A stretch of 64,000 nt of DNA from Amaurobius ferox (GCA_951213105.1 OX578137.1:60710736-60774735); one strand, 5' to 3'; shown: positions 44,534 through 57,075, counted from the first letter of the stretch. Translations and numbers: made by a program. Notes: generated from the sequence alone by a model not told the origin.

Positions 44534-45916
44534 AAGAAAGATCAATCATGCATAAAGCATTGATTGTGAAACATTTTCTAACTCTAATTTTATTTAAACA
44601 TCTCTAAAATGCGATACCTTCAGCGGTAATATTTTTAAAATTATCACAATACTATAATAATTAATTATATTAGAAAATTTAAAATTTCATCAAAAAAAAA
44701 AACTTCATTTAAATGCCGTCATCGAAATATAAATCGCCTGGCTCTCTGTCGAAATCCTAGACCGTCCGACTCGACCTGGGACATGAGCAGCAATTTGGAA
44801 GGCCGGACCTGGCTCTGTTGAAGACCCAGACCGTCCGACTCGTCAACAAGGACTTGAGCATCTATTTGGACGGCCGGTAAAGTAGTAAATATTCCATTCA
44901 TGCATTTTTATTTCATTCATCACAGTACTATAATAATTTATTTTACTTAAAAACTTAAAACCATGGCGATAAAAGTAATTTTACTCTCTGCTTCTCTATG
45001 CAAAATCAATGAAAGTTTCATTCATATCATCTATACTGCAGACTCCTGAGCAAAATAATTTTGCGTTATAGAAATTCAGCAATTCTTATACAATTCATCT
45101 TATAGCCTAATCTGTTTACATTCTTCATTCTCCATAAGTGAAAATTAGGTTTCGTTGTAGAAATAATCGAAGTTTGATGATCATTTAAACTCAAATATAT
45201 TGTAATTGTGTTGTTTCAGAATACATATGTACAGAAATTCAGCAAAATTAAAGCGGTTTTAGGAAGGATACAGCAATAAATTTAAATTAAAAAAAAATTA
45301 AAAATCACAAATTTGACACAAGATGGACCCCATTGATCATTTAAACTCAAATATATTGCTTTTGCGCTGTTTTATTATACAGATGCACAGAAATTAAGCA
45401 AAAATAAAGCAGTTTTAGGACGGATATGACAATAATTATAAATTAAAAGGAATTTTAAAAATCACGATTTCGACACAAGATGGATGCTACATTTTATTTT
45501 GAAGTGGGTCACGTGATCTCTTCATATAAAGGGTTTAATTATTACTTTAATTTTTATATTTAAAAAACTACTGAATATATTTTGCTAAGTTTTTTTTATA
45601 TATTTTATGGGATAAATCGAATATTTCCTAAAACTTTCGAATCAATTTGTGAATTTTAAATTCGCCTAAAAAATGTTAAAAGAAATAGGTCCCATAGGAT
45701 TCAATGTATTTCATTTTTTCAACCCGGGTTCAATCCAAAACTAATTGGATGATACTATTCATTTATATTCCCGTAGGTCCCATAGACCGTCTGAACAACA
45801 TACTAAAATTTCATTTTGATAAAGTCATTTTTACGGCAGTTATCGTGCGAACGGACAGACAGACAGAATGAACAAAGTCATAAACACTTTTCAACTATGT
45901 TGTAAAGTGTTAAAAA
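44534..45916 (-). mobile_element. H1 hairpin element, near full length
   Basis: Minus-strand copy running from the hairpin at the right end (AACACTTTTCAACTATGTT and its partner, near 45880-45912) through the GACAGACAGACAG tract to AAGAAAGATCAATCATG at the left. Two short SINE-like elements at 44746-44876 lengthen it. No ORF. Confidence 0.65.
44746..44876 (-). mobile_element. Two short SINE-like elements in tandem
   Basis: Two roughly 60-bp units, each with GACCGTCCGACTCG and ending GGCCGG, are separated by a repeat of the left flank (CCTGGCTCT at 44737-44745 and 44808-44816). The right-hand target copy is not visible. Inserted in the H1 element. Confidence 0.65.
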
Positions 45917-47545
45917 CAGAAAAATGTTAATATTTGTCAAGATGATTGCTTAAAAACAGAGTTTCGTAACAATAAATCATTGATTTAGAAACTGAACTGA
46001 ATAATTTTGTTGTTTATGATTTCGTTGTCTATGTATCTTTAGTAGTTAGAAGATATTTCGAAGATATTTAGTAGTTAGAAGATATTATTTAGAATCTGAA
46101 CTGAATATTTTTGTTGTTTATGATTTCTATGTATCTTTAGTATTTAGAAGATATTTCGAAGATATTTTGTAGTTAGAAGATATTTCGAAGATATTTAGTA
46201 GTTAGAAGATATTTCGAAGATATTTAGTAGTTAGAAGATATTATTTAGAAACTGAACTGAATATTTTTGTTGTTTATGACTTCTATGTATTCTTCAGTAG
46301 TTAGCAGATATTTCGCATGAATATAATCAATGTGAAGCAAAAAATCGCTCAGATATAAACTATTTGTTTATTTTTTTTTACGAAAAACAAAAAGTTCAAA
46401 ATATTAAAATTATCTCTTGATATTTATAGATAGTACCCTATTTCTGGCAAAATAAATAAAAACTGTTTACATTATTTTATTTATTAGGTCTGATAATAGT
46501 CCAGTGTTTACCTTTTTCGTAACTCTCCGATTTCAACCGAATTCTCCGACCACAAATATTATTTACGTCAAAAATGTTCCCGCCACTGTTTCAAATAATT
46601 TTTTCATATTATTGCATTTTTTATTATCGTGTTTAACGTTAAGTTTCATGTTATTGTGTTCAATAGCCATTGTACAATAAATATTTTAGTAGCTCGCGTT
46701 GTTTTGATTCTCCCTGTGTCTCAATGTTTATTGACGCCAAAAATTTAAAAGCACAGTAAGTACGTTAGGAGCTTTGGAGTGGACCTGATTCGTATTGGTT
46801 CGTTAGTTATGTTCGATGATAACTCACTTCAAATAAATTAATTTTCAGAAAATTTTGACTTTGGCGAATATTAAATTCGCATTGTAGATACATTTCACAG
46901 AAATTGCAAATAAGAAGTGATCTATCTGTTGCCTAACTTCTACAATAACTCTACGAATTCCAATGTTTTATGTAGGGAAATGTTGAGTTGCGAAATTAAT
47001 TTTTTGAATCACATGTAAAATACTTTCATTTTGAAATATTGAAATTTTCAAAGCTTTATTTTGAGTAATACGAAAGAATAGTAACTTAAATTTCAGTTTC
47101 AAAAAATTACAGAAAAACACTAAAGATCTTGATTCGATGAAGACTTCCTGTATTACACGTTTCTTTCTATATTAAAAAAATCCTGCGATTTTTTGACATT
47201 ATATTACGAAGAAACGGCAAAAAGTATAAATCTGAAATTCTACATATATAAATTTTACATATACCTTAGATTTGCAAGACGGGTTTAGAATTTCGATTTT
47301 AGCCTTAGCTAACTTGATATTAATTAATAAAATTTAATAATGCCAGTATGGGCACCTATTTAATAAGTCAAGCCGATTTCTAATTTTTCTGTGATTGGTT
47401 GCTGTTAGAAATGTCACAAAGGTGACGAAGACAATTATATGCCTAATTGTTGATTGTTGTAAACAGAGCGTTTTGCAACTTTTGTTGTCATGAACAATTA
47501 TGATATATATATAATTATTATTGAAGTAAAACATCATAAGACAGA
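45917..47545. other. AT-rich stretch with a 28-bp tandem repeat
   Basis: Between about 46030 and 46260 the unit TTAGTAGTTAGAAGATATTT plus eight bases recurs about six times inside a larger repeat that includes GAACTGAATATTTTTGTTG. The part near 46900-47000 weakly resembles block B (CTACGAATTCCAATGT). No gene found. Confidence 0.55.
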
Positions 47546-47547
47546 CT

Positions 47548-47730
47548 TATAAACAATTGAAAAATGTAATTACGAAAAATAATTTTTTATGATCAAGATT
47601 GTTAAAACTTTTAGCATGCTGATTGTCTATTGTAAGTTTTACTGTTGAAAGTTATAAACAATTAAAAACGGTAATTACGAAAAATAATTTTACATGATCA
47701 CGATTGTTAAAACTTTTAGCATGCTATTTG
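47548..47730. repeat. 105-bp direct duplication
   Basis: TATAAACAATTGAAAAATG and the following 70 bases recur from 47653 with few changes. No gene. Confidence 0.8.
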
Positions 47731-47861
47731 TTTGTTTAATAGATAACCATTTCATTTATTTATATAATGCCGTAAGTAACAAAGTTATTTTAGTATTTAT
47801 TTTTTTGCACTCATTAGATATCTTAATAAATACGAACTCTTCTGGGTTAGCAAGTGTAATG

Positions 47862-48069
47862 TTGAAGACCCAGACCGTCCGACTCATCCGAGGACTTGGG
47901 CAGCAGTTTGGACGGCAGGAGCGAGTGTAGTGTCGAAAGCCCAGACCATCCGACTCGTCCGTGGACTTAGAGTAGCAATTTGGATGGCCGGGCGAGTGTA
48001 GTGTTGGATGTTGGAAACCCAGACCACACGACAGACCCGAAGGTTTACTGTAGCTAAGTGTGTGGCCGG
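47862..48069 (-). mobile_element. Three short SINE-like elements in tandem
   Basis: Three units, each beginning with a GAA(G/A)(A/G)CCCAGACC form and ending with a GGACGG- or TGGCCGG-type end, are separated by copies of the same 12-mer: GCAAGTGTAATG at 47850-47861, then GCGAGTGTAGTG at 47921-47932 and 47992-48003. The third unit is the most diverged. This looks like repeated insertion at one target. Confidence 0.75.
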
Positions 48070-48404
48070 GAACTGGGCAGTGATAGCCCCTAGTTAATTA
48101 AAGTTCCGACAATGTATTTAGTACACGAAAAAAAGGTCAAGAGATGTGACCTTGATAAACATACCTGAAACGAGAGCTAGAGAGATTACTCCAATAATCA
48201 GTGAAACAAAGTTATGCCACATCTCAAAACTCTGCCCACTTTCCTAAGGAATTCGTTCTAGCACCAATAATGGCTAGATTTCTACATATTTTTTCGCTAT
48301 AGAAAATTCTGAACAAACAGGGCTATCACTTCGCTTCTCACTAATCCCTCTACCGAACATCCTGTGTCAATTCAAGTTATTGTCGTCACATCCAGTTTTC
48401 AACC

Positions 48405-48551
48405 ATTTTAAGCCAAAATGATATTCAACCACAAGAAGTCCAATGTGAATACAGCCTTTATTATGAAGAGGCTTTGCTGATGGTAATACATGATATCCTA
48501 AGAAGAAGGTCACGAGGATTTACTAACGAAAGTAGATTGACTGACTTTGAG
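48405..48551 (+). CDS. Candidate exon, unknown gene
   Basis: An open frame reading LSQNDIQPQEVQCEYSLYYE, EALLMVIHDILRRRSRGF and TNESRLTDFE ends at GAG/GTAAAT, a good donor. The peptide looks like an amphipathic, helix-prone segment. The 5' edge is unknown and no partner exon was found. Family not recognised. Confidence 0.25.
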
Positions 48552-49149
48552 GTAAATGTAATATAAAGTCCCTTATTTTTACCAAATGTAGTTGATTTAA
48601 AAGTTAAACCTTCTACACTTTTTAAGACATTTATTTTTTACTATTTTTACCCGACGATTGAGATTTAAAAATAAAAATAATGAAGAAATTGATTTAAAAA
48701 AAAATGACGAAACCTTTGAGCGGAGTGTTTTGAGTGTAAATGAAGCTTTAAATCGTGGTCACGTTCTTAGAGTGTAAGAGATATTCAGAGAGGAATGTAA
48801 AGGATTTTCGAGAATTTTTTTTACTATTGTTTTATGAGATTTTGAATATTACTATTTACTTAGATAAAACGCTTTTTTTTCTAGAAATTTTTGTATTTGT
48901 ATTTTATCACTTTATTTGTAGATTTTTATTCTATATTACTTTGTTTTAATGTTATATAAAGTATGTTTTTATCGGTTAACGATTGGAAAGAAAATAATTT
49001 TGATCTTTTTAAAGTACTGAAAATATATTTTTATTTGTGAAATGTATTATTTAATGAGTTAGGTGAGTGTTTTGTCAAGTGCAGTGTACTCCAAATTCGA
49101 AAGTAATTCAGTAGTTATTGAAAATTTTGAAATAATTTGAATAAATATT

Positions 49150-49510
49150 AAAATATACATTAATTATCATGTTTCATAAGAATATTTGCAATTAATGAGA
49201 GATTTGGAATATTAATGCAAATCAACTTTTGATTATTAATTGATTATCATTTTTCTTATGAATATTTATAATAAATGGTAAATTTGGAATATTAATGTAA
49301 ATGGATTTTTGATTAAGCATTAATTATCATGTTTCTTATGAATATCAGTAATTAATGGAATATTTGAAATATTAGCTTAAATGAATTTCTGATTATACAT
49401 TAATCGCTATGTCTCTAAAAATCTGCAATTACTAGAGATTTTAGTATACACATTTGAATGAATTCTTAATTGTACATTAATTTTCATGTATGTCTGTGAT
49501 TAAATTTTGC
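49150..49510. repeat. About 80-bp tandem repeat, four to five units
   Basis: ATTAATTATCATGTTTCTTA plus following text recurs at about 80-85 bp spacing with heavy divergence. No gene. Confidence 0.7.
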
Positions 49511-50568
49511 AATTAATGAAGGTTTTAAAATGATGTAAAATAAACTGAAAAGTAAAATTTTGTTAAGTACAGAAGTTCATTGATAATAGTTTTAAACCAT
49601 TTTCGTAGACTCCAATAAGTCTTTGTCTTCAGCATGAAAAGACAGAGCATTCACCTCAGACAAACTAAAATATATATTTCTTAGACAGAAACCTTTCATG
49701 GACTAAAGTGGCTGCTCTGTCCTTTTAGCTGGAAGAAGAAAGTTGATTTTCGCTTCCGAAACCAGTTGATACAATTTATCAATCAGTTTCGATACTTGAA
49801 GACGTTTCGCTTTTTAGTTTTCTGCAGCAGTTTCAGCGCAATTTTTGAATTTCATAGATGATGAAAATCTGCAATTAGTGGTTCTATAAGCGAAGAGAGA
49901 TCTGAGCACAGCTTCCTTAACACATACTCAAATTTGAATGTGTGCACAAGGTAATACTCAATCGATTTGAATGAAACTTTGTACATAGCTGGAACTAATC
50001 CTGTTTCAAGTCATGAAGAAGCCTAAAATTTAAATTTCGATTTATGTCTAGAGATAGGTAGGGTCAAAAGTATCTGATATCAAGAGTGGACATCTGTAGA
50101 GGACAATTAATTTGAAAAAAACCCATCGCGAACTAATCAGAATTCTTTATTTATTTGGTTTAACTTGCACAATTGTATAAGTTACTAGGCTGCTTTGTAC
50201 ATTAATTAATTAATATTTAATACTTTGATTATAGTAATATTGAGTTTTTAATGAAATAAACTTCTCAATTATTAAACATGTAGCTAGATACCATGCTTCG
50301 TAACAGTTTTTGGTCACAAGAGACAGCCCAGTTGAATAATGTGAATGAATGTATGACTATTGATTAATATTCATGTATGTAAAAGAAATTGATACTGGAA
50401 TTTCTGATATTGAAAAATCTGATATTGGAATTTCTGAACAATGTAAGTGTGGCACACTTTATCTAGAAGAAGTGAAGTTTAAGTTAAACTTTATATTAAC
50501 GTTAATTATTATTAAGCATTAAAGACATGGCCGTTGATCTCATAAAGTGGAATTATGATTAAACGTAC

Positions 50569-50623
50569 CTTGCTCGCTGTGCCGCAATAAACCCTCCAAT
50601 TATTTTTACCTTTTGTGTAAGTC
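50569..50623 (-). CDS. Candidate 55-nt internal exon
   Basis: Bounded by a strong acceptor (AATTCTTTTCAG/GAC) and a strong donor (GCAAG/GTACGT). In the frame set by the upstream candidate exon it encodes LTQKVKIIGGFIAAQRA. Phase 1 in, phase 2 out. Both sites match the consensus better than almost anything else in this region. Family unknown. Confidence 0.4.
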
Positions 50624-50808
50624 CTGAAAAGAATTATTAATTAATATAAAAAGATTAGACTATTTAAACTTAAACAATATCATTTATTAACAACATCAAT
50701 TTATCAATAACATCAATTTTCATTAATTATTTTAGCGAGGGGACATATGCGACCAGAATTATTAGATTTACGATAGTGTCTAGAACCTGTGATAATCTGA
50801 GTACATAC

Positions 50809-50846
50809 CTTCCAGTTTAGTCTTGGGCTTATCATCTCTCAAAGGC
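50809..50846 (-). CDS. Candidate exon upstream of the 55-nt exon
   Basis: Ends at CTGGAAG/GTATGT, 185 bp upstream of the 55-nt exon's acceptor. The frame LRDDKPKTKLEG joins LTQKVKII across the junction without a stop. A stop lies about 13 codons upstream of the donor and no ATG is seen in between, so the 5' edge is unresolved. Confidence 0.3.
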
Positions 50847-50869
50847 TTGCATCAGTCTTATACTGCCAT

Positions 50870-51470
50870 AACTCTGTGGTGTGTGGCTCCTCCTCGCACT
50901 TTTAATGCACTCGCCATTTTATCTACCTCCATTAATTTGGAACCTCTACGGGACACTCTACAAATCTGTTGGTTTCTTTATGCTTCTCTACTCGTGCTCT
51001 AGTCAAAATCGTGATTATTTCTGGCATGCTTCTAAGTCAAAATTCGATCATCTTCTCGTCATGTCTAATCTCCATCTCTGCTTCTCGTTGTCTACATCTG
51101 ATTTCGTCTACAACTGCAGTCGTTTTTTTTCGTCTGCTGTGGTTCCCTCGGCGGGGGTGGGGGGTGGGGGTGATGGGTAGCTCCTCCCTTCTTCCCCTAG
51201 GCGCTCATTGGTTCTTCTCAACCCAATGGCATCATTTCACATTTAGCAAGGCCCCTCTTAGTCCCTCTGGTCTGGAACCCCTAAATTTACAGTATTATGA
51301 CCTTAAAGTTCACGTTGTCATAAACCCCGGTGCCAGCCAGACTACCGCTTTATTTGCCGTTCTGGCCACCATAAATACTCAAATAAAAGTGTCTCATGTG
51401 AGAACAATTTCTAGTCTCACAGTAAGTAAATGTTTGATTATGTATCAACACTCATGTCTGAGATGATAGT
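50870..51470 (+). other. Relatively GC-rich open stretch, coding status unclear
   Basis: Two overlapping frames (50881-51180 and 50969-51466) are open. The longer has 165 codons but a patchy composition and a GGGGTGGGGGGTGGGGGTG low-complexity tract. I recognise no domain. It may be a repeat or old pseudogene. Confidence 0.25.
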
Positions 51471-51547
51471 CTCCAACGAATAGAAGGTTTGGAACAATAA
51501 TTTAAATGAATTCGTTGTACATTAATTAACCTGACATAAAATTATAT

Positions 51548-53780
51548 TTGAATTACAATAATTACCCAACTAAAAATTATAATTTCAATAAAAGTAAGAA
51601 TAAAAATTGCAAAACCTGCCCATCTGCTTTTAATTCACAAATCACGAACCAAGACTGTCATATGCCTTTCTGTAAAATGTTTAATTTCATTTACAGATTA
51701 TTATATAACATTTGTAATTTATCTTATATAGGACAAACTAGTAATCCAATTCATCTGCGTATGAATGCTCACAGAGTGCATATCAAAAAATATATCCTCA
51801 ATAATAATTTTCTTCCTACTTCTAATAAAATAGAATAGAAACACTTTGCTAAACACGGTTTTGAAAATATTGAAAATATTTCTATACATATTTTGGATAT
51901 AAAAACTAATACAGTTGATAGAATTTTTTTGGAAAAACTTCTATAATAAATCAAATTGTACTCTTTATCCATATGGATTAAATGAATTATATCTTAATGG
52001 TAATATTGTAAAAAATAACTTTGTAGATAATAAATATTCTATTTTTAATCACTTTTTTTAAACCTCGTTTAAATAATAGAAACTCTGTTAATCTCAAAAG
52101 ATCTAAATGTGGCAAAAGAAGCTCCAAACATCATGATTGTAAAGCTGAGATTAAAAGTGTGCATCATCAATTTAACAGCACCTATCAATGGAAATTAATA
52201 AAATCATGGGTATTTGCGGTTAAAAAAACATTTAAATAACGTTTATGCCATTTTCTTAAAATTAAATCTAACTAATGAACACTTTAATAACATTTTCTAT
52301 GGTTTGCTCATTACTAGATCAAAGTATTTAAAATTGAAACTTATTCAATTTCATAATCATAATAATAATATGTCAACTAATTCATATTGTGTAATTTCTT
52401 TTAAGCATCCAATTTATAATTCTATAGATTTAAGCAATCTATTTAACAATTCCAAACATTTATTGCCTATTGGAGATTTGAATGTTTCTAAGACTTTTAA
52501 ATTCAAAAGCTTATTGGTGTATCTAATTTTAATTACAATGAAATTTCACAATCTCTCTCTATAGATAAATATTCCGTGTCAAATGTAGATAATGAATGTA
52601 TTTGCAAAGTAGACAAATATGCTAATTATATAAATCCGCACTTGGGGCATATAGCTACAGGAGACTTAGCCATAGTTAAAGAAGAATTGTTAAGAACCAT
52701 TATGTCATATGGGACAAATTCAGGTTACCATCTTGCAATACCTCTTTTAAAGTTTTAAAGTCAATAAATCTTGATCTTGATAAATATATTTATAAATTAG
52801 CTTCTAAATATGCTCTGCCGTTAGCAACATTTAATATGTGGAAATTTACTTTATTAAAATTTATTAAAAATACTATTTGTAGTATTAAATTGTCTAGATC
52901 TATATATAATATTGATAATATAATATACTCAATGAATTACATCTTTTGTTATTACTTATGTTCATAAAGCCTCTAATAATTATGCTATTACCTGTAAAAA
53001 ATTCTATATACAATTTTTGTTAGATTATTTAAAAAACAATAGTCTATTTAAACTAGATTCGCACTCCTTTAATGGTATTAAATTGAAAATTATCAATATG
53101 TATAGTGATTTAAATATTAATTATAAATTTCTTAAATTTCCATATATAGTGCTTATCCCTAAATTTTATAAAAATCCTGTTAAATTTAGAACAGTAACTA
53201 AAGGTCTACCTACTCTACTACCGCGAGTAAATTACTACTAAATTATTTAAATGTAATAAATGATAGTTTAGGTTATTCTAGCAATAATTACTTTATTCTA
53301 AATAATTGTAAAGAATTAAAGGATAAATTAACATCACTATGTAAACTAATTGGATTTCAAACTTTTGATTTTAAAGATCTTTTTAATAATATTAAGAACT
53401 TTGATCTTTATGTAGATATTTTAGCTCTATATAATGCTTATATTACTAATCAATCTACTCATACTGTATTTACCAATTTTATCTAAACTTCTTCACTTTG
53501 TTCTTTTCATACTTCATATCATACTTCATAGGATCATTTCTATAGTATGATTAGCGAGTTCACTCACTTTGTTCTTTTCAATAATTATATATTTCAAGGT
53601 AATAAATTATGCAAGTCTCAGGGGTTCCACAAGGTGGCTGTAGAAGCAGTATGCTAGCTAATTTACACATTTATCATTATGAAAAATCTTTTACTTCAAC
53701 AGATTTTAAAATTTACAGATATGTTGAGAGAGAGAGAGAGAGATGATCTGATTTGTTTAGTATTTACTGACAACTATGTC
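51548..53780 (+). mobile_element. Penelope-like element, endonuclease upstream of reverse transcriptase
   Basis: Order read on the plus strand: a Cys-rich lead (CKTCPSAF, CHMPFCK), a GIY-YIG nuclease (NLSYIGQTSNPIHLRMNAHR at about 51715-51775), KHGFENIENISIHILDIKT and YPYGLNELY, a basic linker (KRSKCGKRSSKHHDCK), then the RT region: GHIATGDLAIVKEELLRTI, IPKFYKNPVKFRTVTKGLP, FDFKDLF near 53368 (catalytic Asp block), GVPQGGCRSSMLANLHIYHY near 53620, and a broken YVDD block near 53724. Penelope-like elements make RT plus GIY-YIG nuclease; most have the nuclease at the C-terminus, whereas Naiad/Chlamys types have it first. Several frameshifts make it inactive. Confidence 0.7.
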
Positions 53781-53784
53781 ATAG

Positions 53785-54016
53785 ATCATATATAGATCAT
53801 TTATCATATATAGGACAAACAAGTAGTTCGATTCATCTCTGAATGAATGTGCATTTAGATCACATTAAAATTTTTTTTACCCAATAATAAAGCTCTCCCT
53901 ACTTCTAATAAATATGAATGCCATCACTTTGCTCAGCATGGATTTGAAAATGTTACTATTTGCATTTCAGATATTAAAACTAATTTAACCGATAGAATAT
54001 CCTTTGAAAATTTCCA
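53785..54016 (+). pseudogene. Second Penelope-like unit, GIY-YIG start
   Basis: HLSYIGQTSSSIHL is recognisable, followed in shifted frames by text matching 51800-51930 (HFAQHGFENVTICISDIKT). It directly follows the RT of the first unit, head to tail. It is interrupted at 54017 by an H1 element and resumes at about 57076. Confidence 0.65.
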
Positions 54017-55822
54017 TTTTTAACACTTTACAACATAGTTGAAAAGTGTTTATGACTTTGTTCATTCTGTCTGTCTGTCTGTCCCTCCGTTAGCAAGATA
54101 ACTGACCGTAAAAATGACTTTATCAAAATTAAATTTTAGTATGTTTTTCAGACGGGCTGTGGGACCTATATAAATGAATAACATCACCCAATTAGTTTTG
54201 GATTGAACCCGGGTTGAAAAAATGAAATACATTGAACCCTATGGGACCTAATTTTTCAAACATTTTTTAAGCGAATTTAAAATTCGCAAATTGCTTCTAA
54301 AGCTTTAGGAAATATTCAAATTACCCCATAAAATATATAAAAAAAAATTCAGTAAAATATGTTAGGTAGTTTTTTTAAATAAAAATTGTTTAATATAGGG
54401 AGAAAAACAAATTCAATTAAATTCAGACTCTTGCTATATTCTCGAGAAAGAAAAAATATATATGTTTTATAATAAATATCTTTCCAAGCGTTTAGTTATT
54501 ATTTTTTTATCATGCCCATGAGTAAATTACTTTCAAAAATCATAACCAAGTAGGTCATATAGTACGAAAGATAGAATCGATACCGTTATAAGTAAAAAGA
54601 AAGATCAATCATGCTTAAAGCATTGATTATGAAACACTTTCCAACTTCAATGCAATTTTATTTAAACAAGTCTAAAATGCAATACATTCCTCGGTAATAT
54701 TTTAAAACTTATCACAATACTACATTAATTTATTATATTTGAAAACTTAAACTTTCATTGAAAAAAATGAACTTCATTCAAATGACGGCATTGAAATATA
54801 AATTGCCTGGTTTAAATATCTCTAAAATGCGATACATTCCACGGTAATATTTTTAAAACTATCATAATATTACGATAATTTATTAGTTGAAAACTTCATC
54901 GAAAACAACTGAAATTAATTCAAATGATGTCATAGAAAAAATAACACGCCTGGATCTCTCTATAAAAACAGCATTTCATTCATAACTTTCTCCCATTCAT
55001 TTCATTCATAACAATACTATAATAATTTATTTTATTTAAAAATTAAGACCATGGAGCTACAAGTAATTAAACTCTATGCTTAAGAACTTCATCGAAAAAA
55101 ATCGCCCTTCTCTTTATAAAATCAATTAATATTTCATTCATATCAGCCATGCAGACTCCATGGGCTAAATTATTTTGTGATAAAGAAATACAGCAATTCT
55201 ACTACAACTCATTCTACACATTTTGCTGTTTACATTTTACATAAGTGAAAAATAGGCTTTTTTGTAGAAATAATCAAATTTGGATATCATTTAAACTTAA
55301 ATATATTGCATTTGCGTTGTTTCAGTATGTAGATGCACAGAATTTAAACAAAAATAAAGTAGTTTTAGGACGGATACAACACTTAATATGAATTAAAAAG
55401 AACTTTAAAAATCACCATTTTGACACAAGATGGATGCCATATATCATTTTGAAGTGGGTCTTGTGATCGTTTCATATCATGGACACGTGATCGTTTCATA
55501 TAAGAGGTGTAATTACTATTTTAATTTTTATTTAAAAATCTACTGAATATATTGCGCTGAATTTTTTTTTTGTATATTTTATGGAACATTTGAATACTAC
55601 CTAAAATTTTCGAAGCAATTTGTGAATTTTAAATCTGCTTAAAAAATGTTTGAAAAATTAGGTCCCATAGGGCTCAATGTATTTCATTTTTTCAACCCGG
55701 GTGCAATCCAAAACTAATTAGGTGATATTATTCATTTATATTCCCATAGGTCCTACAGACCGTCTGAACAACATACTAAAATTTCATTTTGAGTCATTTT
55801 TATGGCAGTTATCGTGCTAACG

Positions 55823-55858
<36 letters not shown>

Positions 55859-57070
55859 GGAAGAACATAGTCATAAACACTTTTCAACTTTGTTGTAAAG
55901 TGTTAAAAATGAGTGAATAACACTTTTCTCGAATTCGAGGATTCTAATCAGGCTTCGAGAGTTAGTGAGTTTGTCGCCAATATTAATTTGACGCAAATGT
56001 GCGCTATTTTATAAAAGTATTCAGATATTTCATAAAAGAGTTCTTCACTTCTGCTGGTCTGTCAAATTGTGGGCTGCAATCAGAAATAATTTTGCCATCT
56101 GCAAACCCAGCAAGCTTTTAATGTAATGTAGAAATTTATATATTTTAATTTTCTACAATTTCTGAATGAAATTCTAACACAAATTAAAAATGTTTATGTT
56201 TAAGTATGATTTTTGACAAGAGGAGGCATGCTGGCATGCATTTAATTAGTATTCCTATTTTTCAAATATTTGTAAAATGTATTTAAACTTTAAATGTTAT
56301 TAAATTTCTTTTTCCTTAAATTCTGTGCATCTACATATTGAAAGAACGCAATTACGATATATTTGAATTTAAATAATCATCAAACCGTGATTATTTCTAC
56401 AACGAAGCCTAATTTTCACTTATGGAGAATGTAAATACCCAAAGATATTGAATGAGTTGTATAAGAATTGCTGCATTTCTTTAACGTAAAATTATTTAGC
56501 TCATGGAGTCTACAATATAGCTGATATGAATGAAACATTCATTGATTTTACACAGAGAACCAGACGATTTTTTCCATGAAATTTTAAGCATAGAGTTAAA
56601 TTACTTGTACGTTCATGGTTTTAAGTTTTTAAATAAAATAAATTGTTATAGTATTGCGATGAATGAAAGGAATGGAAAAATGTTTGTGAATGAAATGCTG
56701 CGTTTATATAGACGCGATTTATATTTCGATGACGTCATTTGAATAAAGTTCATTTGCTTCCGATGAAGTTTTCAAATATAATAAATTATTGTAGTATTAT
56801 AATAATTTTAAAAATATTATCGAAGAATGTACCGCATTTTAGAGATGTTTAAAGCAGGCAATTTATATTTCAATGCCGTCATTTCAATGAAGTTTATTTT
56901 TTTCTGTGAAATTTAAAGTTTTCAAATATAATAAATTAAAGTAGTAATGTGATAATTTTAAAAATATTACCGAGAAATGTATCGCATTTTAGAGATGTTT
57001 ATATAAAATTGCATAGAAGTGGGAAAGTGTTTCATAATCAATGCTTTATGCATGATTGATCTTTCTTGTT
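54017..57070 (+). mobile_element. H1 hairpin element split by a nested H1 copy
   Basis: The plus-strand copy starts with the hairpin at 54022-54050 and (TCTG)n, and ends with GCATGATTGATCTTTCTT near 57068. Its middle holds a complete minus-strand copy at 54595-55909. Penelope-like sequence continues on either side, which fixes the outer limits. Confidence 0.6.
54595..55909 (-). mobile_element. H1 hairpin element, full length, nested
   Basis: About 1.3 kb from AAAGATCAATCATGC at the left to the hairpin and GTGTTAAAAA at the right, with a long GACAGACAGACAGACAGACA tract near 55825. No coding sequence. Confidence 0.65.
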
Positions 57071-57075
57071 TTATA

